Assembly: GCA_900618795.1 (NCBI GenBank)
Contig: UYJD01000004.1
Span: forward strand, 1,194,849-1,258,848
Direction of reading: 5' to 3'
Origin: Cyanodermella asteris
Lineage: Eukaryota; Ascomycota; Lecanoromycetes; Ostropales; Stictidaceae
DNA length: 64,000 nt
In this document: positions 45,301-55,124 of the stretch, piece by piece
Layout of the letters: each line of letters begins with the position of its first letter
How positions within the stretch are numbered: the stretch's first letter is position 1
Program-made: the position numbers and the translations under genes
Notes under the pieces: model-generated
The model's database searches: none
What the model was told of the DNA's origin: nothing
What the model saw: the letters and a program-made list of their open reading frames with translations, nothing else

Positions 45301-47503
45301 CCGCACATGTGTCCATGTCCCGTCAATATGAACGATTCAAGAGCTCTGACAAGTTCGAAGGGGTACACGTCGTCGTGTTGCGACGGAAAGCGAAAAGTCA
45401 AACTACACTGCAGTATGCCTGTTACGGAATCATGATATGGAACAAGACATACGGTGGCTTGCTGTTTTGGTCTTCGCAAGGAAGTTAATTACGAGATCGA
45501 GACACGTGCAAGGGAGCTTTGCTTGAGGGATGGATAGCTCATCCGCCTCAGAAGTTAACTACGCCCGCGGTGGCAGCGGTATAAGATCGAGTTCGGATAC
45601 GGCGACAATCTGAAGGACCACGAAAGCATGGAGTCAAAAACGAGCTTCGACGGTGTCCTGGGACGTGCAGAATTATATGAAAGGTTTCGCCGTCCTCGTC
45701 CGCCCACTGCCGAAAATCAGACACCCGAGGCTTCGTGCCCAGCTGAGGACCGGGAATCCCGAAGAAAGTTTATGTGAACATTATTCTACGGCGGCCATGT
45801 CCATACACCTGACCGAATTCTGTCTGACAACACCCCTCAACATGAACTCATCCGGCGTGGGCTTCCAGTTTACGCATGGCGCATTACCCGACGGGAGGTT
45901 GTATGAAGAGTAGCATTTACATACAGAAATGGCCTCTGCGCGCCTGGAGTCTGGGAGCAAAGTATCATATGATCTTTGCGGAATATACCTCAGGCATGAA
46001 AACTTGCGCGGACACAAGAGTCAATGTTGCGTCACGGCGCCCGTGGCTCCCGTCGGGTTTCAAACTCAGTCACCTGAAGTTGTGGTCCTGAACAACATCT
46101 GAGCATGCGTATGATATTGCAGATTGGATCGCACGATGGAGGTCAGTATAGGAGGGATGTCGCCGCGACCCACTCGCCATGAAGGCTACTTCTCGTCGAA
46201 GGAACCTTGGATGGCTGTGAACTTCTCCGAGAACAAAATCGTGCACGAGGTCTTGATAGCTGCTCTAGTATCCGCCGCCGCCGGGCTTTTCGTTACGATT
46301 TACGACCTATCTGATTGCTATTCCGACAGCCGCTTGAAGCTACGCCCGCTCTGTGTGCTTCAAGAAGGCATGTCTCGGGTCGCTGTCGGTGCGGACATGT
46401 ATACGAAAACACACTTCCTATCTTAGATCTGCTGAGCCACGGACGGACGGTACTGCTGGACTCAATGACTCCGAGATGAATGAGCTCCGTAATTTGTACA
46501 ACAAAGACCACCAGAAGCAATGGTCGTTGATACGGAAATTATCATCAAACGGCCTGCTCTGGCCTGCGGTCTGGATGGAGTCAGAGCATCGTCAATCAGA
46601 AAGAGCTTACCAATGACGCTGCTCTTTTGTTGAGGAACTGTTGCAATTATGCTTGCGAATGAAGACAAAGAAAGCAAATCTACGCTGTATCTCTCTGCGT
46701 AGAGTTCGCAGATCTCGTCTTGACCCAAGCAACCAAAAGTCTATGGAGCTCTGTAGATCAAGCCCTTGACATTTTCGCGGGCCGGTCGCGTCGCTTGACG
46801 ACGAAGACATTATATATGATGAACTTTCGACGCCATGAACGCAAGAGTCGTTCATGCCAACACGAAATTGCAAGGCGCCGCTGTGTTGGTCTGCTGGCCC
46901 AGTAAGTCGACAGTCTTGTCCGTTCGATGCCGACATCTACATCACGCGCTGTTCCCTCGCTGTTGTTGGACAACTTGGATCACATGTTATGGCGAATTTC
47001 TGCCGCAGGGATACTTTCTATACCTTCGTGTGCTAAGTCGCCATTACGGGGTCGCCGTCGTCGAGTACCGCACCTTGTATGTTGCAACGACCAAAGACAA
47101 TGTTCACGGGCGGACTTGTGGAATAGCTAGCTTGCAAGACACGGCGAGGTTGATGTGGGGCTTTGGACGGCTTCTTTCGAACACCATCGTAAGATCACGC
47201 TTCTTGGCACCACAAGGAGCTCTCAAACTGTTGTGATCCTTGAAATGACGCGGGACTTGATCACACGGTCGCGGGACTTGGTGTGGAGCAAGGCTTTAGC
47301 GTACTTGGGTCGTGTATGAGACATTAAGGCACATCTGAAACAAGGTAACATGGACATACGCGGGCTCTTGGAGGCATGCTGGCACACACCTTGATTGGAC
47401 GAGGAAAGAAAAGTGACAACAGCAACAACATCACGAGCGAGTGCAGTGGGTGCTTTGACTGTTGCGGGAAGATGTCTGCAACACAACAAGCATGAGAGAT
47501 TTT
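42379..47503. other. Gene desert, about 5.1 kb
   Basis: No recognisable gene. Moderate open frames occur on both strands (for example 43506-43976, 44228-44722, 44703-45062, 44893-45306, 45876-46091) but none shows a known motif, a clean intron set or coherent composition. I could not identify transposon ends, a polymerase motif or a tandem array. It may be old decayed sequence or hold fast-evolving small genes or non-coding RNAs; the sequence alone does not decide. Confidence 0.45.
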
Positions 47504-48034
47504 CTATTTGACCATGTGGAATGCATCGTGCTCGTAGTGGGCTTGAAGATCGTCAGTAGTGGACTTCGTACACGAGGTCGTTCGACATGCTGTGATCGAC
47601 TGTCGAAGGCACAGCCTCTGTAAACAAGGTTGAAGCAAAATCGAACAAGGTTGAGGCGAGAACGTCAAGTCAGCACGCCAAGACCGAATAAACAGCAGCC
47701 CCCCGTGTGACCCGTTAAAGCTTCTACTCCCCGGCGGAGGCTTGGACGGCGTCCAGGTGGGGCACTCGGCCCGATCACCGTCAGGGCTGAGCCTCACTGC
47801 AGTTGCGGCATTTTCTGTGAGTTTCAGCTTGATCACTTCCGGCCGCTTCTTCTGGAAAATGACCCGGTCGCTCACTTCCAGACTAGACCATGTGCCAAGC
47901 TCTCGGGTGAGGATGTCGCTTCTGGCATCTTGTTCGAACCATCGGAGGTCGGCTGTGGCGGCAGAGCTCGAGTCCTCACAATATGCCCGGAGTGCTAGAC
48001 AATCAAAAGCGATCATGATTAATAAATGTCTCAT
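47504..48034 (-). CDS. Doubtful small secreted-protein candidate
   Basis: An open frame of 176 residues starting MRHLLIMIAFDCLALRAYC, which could be a signal peptide although the h-region carries an Asp. The next 100 residues (DLRWFEQDARSDILTREL, SDRVIFQKKRPEVIKLKL) read like genuine protein; the last 50 do not, so a 3' intron may be missed. I recognise no family. The ATG lies 125 bp from the divergent arrestin gene, so the two would share a promoter. It could equally be a chance frame at the edge of the gene desert. Confidence 0.33.
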   Translation of the reverse strand: MRHLLIMIAFDCLALRAYCEDSSSAATADLRWFEQDARSDILTRELGTWSSLEVSDRVIFQKKRPEVIKLKLTENAATAVRLSPDGDRAECPTWTPSKPPPGSRSFNGSHGGLLFIRSWRADLTFSPQPCSILLQPCLQRLCLRQSITACRTTSCTKSTTDDLQAHYEHDAFHMVK

Positions 48035-48159
48035 ACTGCGTGATTGCTGGTGGCGATCTGTTCACCAGGATACTTATAGAAGGTGTTTGGAAGAGCTCGT
48101 CGACCCTGCATCACGCTAAGAACTTGTCATTTTGTCTGTCAATATCAATTGTCGCAAAC

Positions 48160-49434
48160 ATGTTCAGAATCAAACTGGACACCCCATCAGATCGCGTCCA
48201 TTTCCCCGGGTCCTTGATCTCGGGTGTGGTGAAGAAGACTCGTCCGGGCAGGGCCAGTCGAGTCAGACTCACTCTCATCGGAACCTTGCTGTTCCAGACG
48301 TTTCGCGCTGGCTACGCAGGGAACAATCATGTTGTCAAAGAGTACCGGTTCATCGATATTGACGTGCCCCTGAGCATCAATCTCAATGATGCCTCGGAAG
48401 GAGGCGAGTGGCCGTTCACATTCGTGCTCCCTAAAGAAGTCGATTGGTACCGAGTCGACCGCGACTGGGAAGAGCCTTTAGGCGTCGAAGACATCTCGCT
48501 GATCCCGATCGATCTGCCACCAAGTGTTGGCAACGTCAAGTCACGGGGCGAGGTGGCCATATTTTACAGTCTCGTCGTGACCACGGCATCGGCCTCACAA
48601 TCCAGCCGGATACCTGACACGAATGGCGACATCTGCAATATATATGTCTGCCCAACTAGGCGCGTTTCGAGGCCGGATCCTCAAATCAAGACACATGTCG
48701 AGCGCTTCAACATTCATTTACAAAGCTCGCATGCAGATAGCAGCGAACGGCGCAACTTCAAAAGCAAGATTGCGGGCGCTTTGCAAGCCAAGTCAACTTC
48801 AGCCTCTCAGATCGCCATATTATTTCACTTGCCGCAAGTGTGTATTGTTGGTGAGAAGCTACTAATCGAAGTCGAACTCAGCAGTAGCGCAAACTCGTCC
48901 ATCGGAACATCAGCGCCGAAAGTTGTACTGCAATGGATGGAAGTGACGCTGAGGAGTCACACGTTGATTGATGCCGGGTTAGACTTTGAACCGAAGGGAC
49001 GAGGTTACGAGTCACATACGCCCTCTCACGCCGTCAAATTTGACGGAGTGGAAACCGTCTTTTCGAATGGCAGATCAGTCACATTACCAACAGAGACCGT
49101 TGTTACTACCAACGAGATGGGCGGCAGATTCACACTCAGTCAAACCCTTGCGCCGTCTTTTCAGACACTCGGACTGGGTCGCAGCTATTCGATTGAGGTT
49201 TCTGGAGAAGTCAAGATTGATCAGACGCGTATCAGGTTTACGCTGAAGAGACAGGTGATTAGGATTCTGCCGTCCTGGTCCGATGAGCAACAGCGAGTGA
49301 TGGATGCTGGCGCGACTGATCTACCGGCTGACATGCCGCCACCTGCATACAGTGAGGCTGTCGAAGAGCAATCTCCTCAAGGCAGGTCAGATAGTCGAAC
49401 ATTCCCTGCAACGACGGGTGTTTTCTCGTCGTAA
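48160..49434 (+). CDS. Arrestin-like trafficking adaptor with PPxY motif
   Basis: Single exon, 424 residues from ATG 48160 (MFRIKLDTPSDRVHFPG); an earlier ATG at 48040 would add 40 residues unlike the family. The N-terminal arrestin fold is marked by the opening strand, SGVVKKTRPGRASRVRLTLIGT, and LPKEVDWYRVDRDW. A second arrestin-type domain follows from about 215 (QIAILFHLPQVCIVGEKLLIEVEL). Near the C-terminus PPPAYSEA (393-400) is a PPxY motif, the docking site for WW domains of Rsp5/NEDD4 ubiquitin ligases. Known role of such ART proteins: directing plasma-membrane transporters to ubiquitination and endocytosis. Cargo is unknown. Confidence 0.85.
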   Translation: MFRIKLDTPSDRVHFPGSLISGVVKKTRPGRASRVRLTLIGTLLFQTFRAGYAGNNHVVKEYRFIDIDVPLSINLNDASEGGEWPFTFVLPKEVDWYRVDRDWEEPLGVEDISLIPIDLPPSVGNVKSRGEVAIFYSLVVTTASASQSSRIPDTNGDICNIYVCPTRRVSRPDPQIKTHVERFNIHLQSSHADSSERRNFKSKIAGALQAKSTSASQIAILFHLPQVCIVGEKLLIEVELSSSANSSIGTSAPKVVLQWMEVTLRSHTLIDAGLDFEPKGRGYESHTPSHAVKFDGVETVFSNGRSVTLPTETVVTTNEMGGRFTLSQTLAPSFQTLGLGRSYSIEVSGEVKIDQTRIRFTLKRQVIRILPSWSDEQQRVMDAGATDLPADMPPPAYSEAVEEQSPQGRSDSRTFPATTGVFSS

Positions 49435-50040
49435 TGAGGTGCTTGAAGTCTTCAAGGTGCATGGTTGAGCAAGTATGAAATTGAAACGCATGAATACAAT
49501 TGGTTTCTCAACTCATTGGTCTGTAGCCAACACCAGCGACTCTAGCTACTCTCACCACTGCAGGGTTCAAGCAAGACAGTGACGCCTCTCGAACTCACAC
49601 GTAACCGATACTGTGTGAAAGTGTTTTAAGGAGAACGGGGATATAGCGGGAGCTCACGGAGCTGTCACGTGATGACAAATTTGCAGTCAACCACCTTCGC
49701 TACCATACCGTTCCATCCGCCGAACACGATGGCGAGCCTCGATTTCAAACTGCTGTGCACGTTGGTGGCACAATGCTTTGGCTTCGACCCTGACGGTTCT
49801 TCAGGCTTCCTAAGCTCATTTCCACCGCAAATTCGCTTTACGCGTATCTAGAAATGGTTGCATGCTTACCGCTGAGCCGCAGACGCCCCGGTGGCATGGG
49901 AAAGGTTGACCATGAAAACGTGCAAAGGTGGACACCAGCGTGGAAATGGAGGGACGAATATATATTGGCCGAGATGCTGCTTGCCGCCTGACCTCGTTCC
50001 TCGAGTGTAAGCTGCTAGAGTGCCTGAGGCTTCACACGAG
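49435..50040. other. Intergenic region upstream of the FAD oxidase
   Basis: About 600 bp with the 3' end of the arrestin gene and the oxidase promoter, including a TATA-like element (separate entry). No other feature seen. Confidence 0.4.
49959..49966 (+). promoter_or_regulatory. TATA-like element of the FAD oxidase
   Basis: TATATATT, about 75 bp upstream of the oxidase ATG at 50041, a plausible core-promoter distance for a regulated fungal gene with a short leader. Confidence 0.4.
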
Positions 50041-51943
50041 ATGCGGACCGTCATCACCAGCTTCGCTCTCTGGGCCGTGACATCTGCGCAAGCCTCGTAC
50101 GGTGGGAACTCGTTCCCATACTCGTGCACGCCTAGTCAGTCATGTTGGCCGACTCAGGATCGATGGAGTGCTTTCAACGATTCAATCAACGGCAGTCTCG
50201 GTGCTACAGTACCTTTGGCGCGAGTCTGCTACACTGACCCATCATCTCCAGCCTGCAAAGCCGTCGAGAAAGGATACCTGACCGGTTCCACGCGCCAAAA
50301 CATCTATGGTGCGACAGAGAACATCAATTGGGAGGTGTGCGGGTACAGCAATAAAGGTCTGCTGGAACAGCTTCAACGCCACAATGACACCAACCCAGAA
50401 TTGCTCCTGGGAAGACTTTCCGCCTACTACGTGAAGGTTCGGGAGCCGACTGATGTTGTGAGGTCCCTGGAGTTTGTGCGCCAGCACAACCTCAGGCTCG
50501 GTCTCAAGAACACTGGACACGACTACAGCGGCAGAAGCACTGCTGCCAACAGCCTGACTCTGTGGACGCAGAATCTGAGGAACATCACTTACCATGAGAC
50601 TTTCGACAAGTACAAGTGCAAGTCTGGGCTCAAGAACATCGGCATCTTAGGTGCCGGTGTCATCGCAAGCGAGGCTTACAACCATTTTGCCAATTACAGC
50701 ATGCATGTCGTGGTTGGAAACGTCGGTTCGGTCGGCATTGCTGGCGGTTATGGTCAAGGCGGAGGGCACGGTGCACTTGGTAAGCATTGCTAATATGAGA
50801 TTGTGAGGGCCGAGTTTCTGACAGTCATATAGCCCCCTCAACGGTCTGGGAGTCGATCAGGCTGTCGAATTCGATGTAATCTTCGCAAATGGTACGCAGG
50901 CAACTATCAATGAGTGCAACAATGCCGACCTCTTCTACGCCAGGCGAGGTGGAGGCGGGGGTACCTACGCTGTGCTTCCGAACTACAAGCTACAGCTCCA
51001 TCCTGCTGTACCGTTGAACACGTACACTTTCGACGCTTTCATCCTTCCTCCGGCTCAGACCAAGAATCTGACCAACTCTACCGTTCTCCGGCCGGCCCTG
51101 ACAGCTCTCGCCAAGAATCAGACGATTTGGTCCAATAATCGTGTTGCCGAATTCAACACCTTCACGCCAACTACAATTTCAAGCATTCAGATCCTGCCGT
51201 CAGCCAACACCACCCATCTGCAAGCCTTGACAGCTCAATGGAACGCCCTGTTGACCAATTTGCCTGGCCTCAACATTATCACGAACAAATACGACACCTC
51301 TCGGACCTATCCCGAGTATGCAGACAGACAGCTCCGTAAAGTGCCCGTGGGCGTCGCCATCACAGCAGCCACACGCCTGATACCACGCACACTATTCAAC
51401 TCGACCGCCAACGCCTCAAACCCCACCGCCCTCGTCGACGCATTCCTCAACGGCATGCAAATCTCCCAAGACAGCGGGACAGGCAAGAGTAGCGGGACAG
51501 GCGCAATCCACGCCACCGGACCCGCTAACCAGCCCGACAACTCTGCAACAGGCGTGATCTCAGCCTGGCGCGGCTCGCTGTGGGAGGTGGTGTACCTGGG
51601 AATCTGGACGAGTGCTGACAGCCGAGCGAGGCGGGCCCAGTACGCGAAAACACCCGGCAAGGCTTTACAGCGACTAGTCAATCTCACCCCAAATGGCGGC
51701 ACATATTTGAACGAAGGCAATGTTCTGGAGCCCGACTGGCAGCAGTCGTTCTTTGGCAGCAATTACAATAAGTTGTTGGCGATCAAGAGGGCGTATGATC
51801 CGACGAACTTGTTCAATTGCTGGAAGTGTGTGGGATGGAATGGTGAGAGTGATCCGTTCTACAGTTGCTACAATCTGGATGCGGATGGGACGCCGACGGT
51901 ATCTCAAGTTGCGGACCAGCAGCCTGTTGCTCCTGTATCATAG
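50041..51943 (+). CDS. Secreted FAD-linked oxidase (berberine-bridge-type), frame conflict at intron
   Basis: The first part is 50041-50779 and the second about 50825/50853-51943. The N-terminus (MRTVITSFALWAVTSAQA) is a signal peptide, and there are many N-glycosylation sites. The FAD-binding PCMH fold shows LGLKNTGHDYSGRS (His of the flavin 8-alpha link), VGIAGGYGQGGGHGAL, then PLNGLGVDQAVEFDVIFANG and RRGGGGGTYAVL. The C-terminus has the BBE segment YNKLLAIKRAYDPTNLFNCWKCVGW. Such enzymes oxidise sugars, alkaloids or secondary metabolites outside the cell. The obvious intron (GTAAGC donor 50780, acceptors 50824 or 50832) does not restore frame; an acceptor at 50852 does (73-nt intron) but removes the conserved PLNGLG. 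So either the splice is unusual or the gene carries a one-base indel. An intact product is uncertain. Confidence 0.75.
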
Positions 51944-54900
51944 ATGGCGAAATATTGAGGTGGATTTCAGAACAATTGACGACACCCGCTCACATCGATG
52001 ATGCCGTTTTTGTTGTAATGGTGGTGTCGTGCCCGATTGATGCGTTCTCAAATCAGCTTCAAAGGCATTGTAAGGTGAGATGGTGCTGGCATGTGAGGCA
52101 ACCTGCTTTTTCGGCATGTCAAGGCACATAGACCAGTTGCCGAACCGCGTGCATGCGCTTCTCCAGTCTGAAATGTTCTCTTCGGACTTGGAGTCTTGCC
52201 CAATTGCCAGTTGAGCCGCATGAAAGAGTAAACTCGACCCCCTCGCACTGTTCCAGAATGTCTCGAAAGTCGCCGAACGTATTACATGCATGCTCGGGCA
52301 GCTGTAGCATCATGTCAGCTTGCCTGAAAATCCTCTGCCTTTCACAACTATACCCTCTCGCATACAAGTAGCGATTCATAGTATATACGCGAGCTTGGAT
52401 TTGCCTTTTATGCCTCTTGCCTTGTCTCTGAGACAGCTAACGCCATACGCCGTCCACACCACCAAACAGCACACCGAGCACTACACCACCTCGAATGCAA
52501 GATGTTCTCGCCTCAAAGAACCATGCCATGGACTTCGGCAAAGTCGTGATTACCTGCCATTGCGGGAGGTACCAGTGCGCCAAATTGCCTGAAAACGTGA
52601 CGCTGGAAGTCAAAGCAGGCCTGGCTGCGCTCATGGTGACGACCTGTGCTTCTCGTACTTAGCCGAGAAGACTTGCTTCTGACTCACCACCTCGACACTG
52701 CTTGTACTCCTGGCAGAGCCGCAACCGATCCCGGAGGCTAGGTACGTACCAGGCTGATGCGTAACACCGACGAGTAGTCAGAGTGCCGACCACGCTCAGT
52801 CAGGGTCTTTCTCGGAGTGTGGGTCGATGCGCTGGCAGCCTCGAGTCAGCTGCTACACACCCCGTCCTCGAACTCATTGCTCTCTACACCTCAGCTCAGA
52901 AAAGAATTGTCTCCCATTAGCGATCTCGTTGATTTTCTTGTTTGTTCTCATGCTCGAATCGTGTGACGAGGTCAGTCGTCGTTAAAGACTCCTTAGTGGA
53001 TCCTTTAGGGCGCACCGAAACCTCAAGACTAAAAGTCCTCTACCGCGTACTGTGTTCTCGAGTGCATTAGCCTGATCCCAAGCCCGAACCTTCCGTCCCC
53101 AACAGAGCTGGAGATTGGGCGACGAGGCTGGCGGAGCCGCACTAAGAAGCTCTGACTCTTGTTTTGTGGCCACCGTTTGAACAATCGAATCCGGAGAGCG
53201 AGGGCCCCCCCCGCTCATTCCAGGCCAATTGAAAGCAATTGCTGGATGGGCTTGGTCTGCGATTGGGCTGCTGTGAGAGATCGTTCTATGCCATAGGCCA
53301 ACGCGCTGGGTGCAGGCGACGGACTGTCATTGACCGTGTTTCCAACACGCTATCGCGTGCGATGCCACTAGCTGGATTTGCTGTACTACTGTATTGCAGC
53401 GACGAAAGGGTGGTGAACCTGCAGTATCTTACGTGACGGACAACGTGGACTTTGCAGAAGCCGTACTCCGACGTAGGGCCGGATTGAATACGACCCGTTC
53501 TGGTCAGCAGGTCAACTACGGTCACTTAGACGGCTTCTCCGAAAGTATCGCACGACCGGACGGAGTGACAGGAACCCAGATCCTGCGCTCTTTACACACG
53601 ATGACATTAATCCCTGATGGATAGGAAAAGACATTGCGGATTGTCCCGTTGAATGCCGAAGAAGGCGTTGACATTTGTCGAAGACGAGCGATGTTATTCG
53701 TTGGGAGAGGGGCGAGACGGCATTGCTGACGCTTTCGTACGCGGGGCGGACCTTCCAGACAGATATGTTCAGCCATGGGTGGCTTACGCGGCAGCAACTG
53801 TGAATGGCACGACAGTGGATTGTAGTGATGATGTTATGGGGTAAGCATGGGGAAGGCTAATGGATCTGCCTAGAGAGATCATCGAGATCATGGGACGGAG
53901 CAATGGGAAAGCTTCGGACCCAGGTAGGCTTCAGGTCTGGTCCTCGACGTTCCGGTACATTTGAGATCCTTCTTCGCCTCCTTGTCTGCTCCTTGGGCGT
54001 CTATTCAGTTTCAGTCATGGGAAACGCGAGTCGGTTAGGGAAATGCATTGTTGGTGGTGGGACTTCGAAACACAGCTCTGACGGAATGTCGGCTAGATGC
54101 ATAACACTGCAATCGCCAGCAGCCTGTAGATTATCGGCTGCAAATCATCAGACGCATGCGCCAATCGCCTGAATTCCATAATCAACATGCTCTATGCAAG
54201 CGAATGGACCTTGGGTGTTGGCTGCGGACAGCTGCTGAGTCAGCAGAAACGTGTCGCCTCGATCTCTTGGAGTTGTTCATCCTTACAGCCTCTCGTATAC
54301 GTACTGCAATTGTACAGATACAACCAATGAAGAACCTGATTTCGCGCTGCTGCTTGCATTGCTTCAAGCATGCTGCAGTATGCTAGCGTTCCGGCGTTCT
54401 GGCCTCTGCTCTCCACGCTCCTCGGGCACAGCCATTTTTGCCTGCTGCGGCACAGCCTGTCCGCCTACTTCGCCTGCCTAGAAAACGCCAGACGGAGTAT
54501 CTTACCCTGCAGATACAGCCTCTCGCTCTCCTGTCCGTCCAGTCATGCCTTGCTAGAGCATCCGTCCATCCATCCAACATAGCCCCGCAGCCAGAGAAGG
54601 GTCTGCAGACCTTCGCAGCCGCGGGCAAAATGGTACTGTATCGTCGTATGTACGTTTCCCATCCATCTTGTCCGCCTGATGGTGATTGGCACCGAGCTAG
54701 TGAAGCCAGGCCTCATCAAGCGCCGGCGTTTCTCCCACACCATTATTTGTTCCCTGTCTTGTCGTTGTTCCAGGAGCATGGACCTCGAGCTGCCTGCTTC
54801 AGGCCCGTGACGCCCCAGGCAAATACAATCACTACTACTCCGTGTCTTGGCTTTGCTTTCTTGACCCTTCCATTACCAAGAATTTGAGGCTCCCGGGCTG

Positions 54901-55124
54901 GTGTTCCCATGATCATTTTTCGATAATTAACCTCAATTGTCCGCCTTTAACACTCATCTTTCCTCATCCGCCTTCTTTCACCTTCCCTTCCCGCTCGTGC
55001 CTTACGTGCCTGGCTCGTGGTCAATAGGTAGTCTGAGCGCAGGCAGTATCTTACTTTTATACCATCCCTGTCATCACCTTCCCGCCCTGCTAAAGGCACA
55101 CATCATCATTCACAACCCGTTGCC
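51944..55124. other. 3.2-kb intergenic region
   Basis: No gene called. Open frames are short and unlike known proteins; a 55-codon frame at 52495-52662 with a CHCGRYQC motif is noted only. A short C run lies near 53205. From about 54400 to 55124 the + strand is C/T-rich and is probably promoter and long 5' leader of the Gly/Met-rich gene. Confidence 0.45.

Noticed and set aside
47930-47950. GTTCGAACC resembling a tRNA B box
   Set aside because: No A box or cloverleaf could be placed around it.
52495-52662. 55-codon frame with CHCGRYQC motif
   Set aside because: Resembles the start of GFA/CENP-V-type zinc proteins only over a few residues; too short, with no further exon found.
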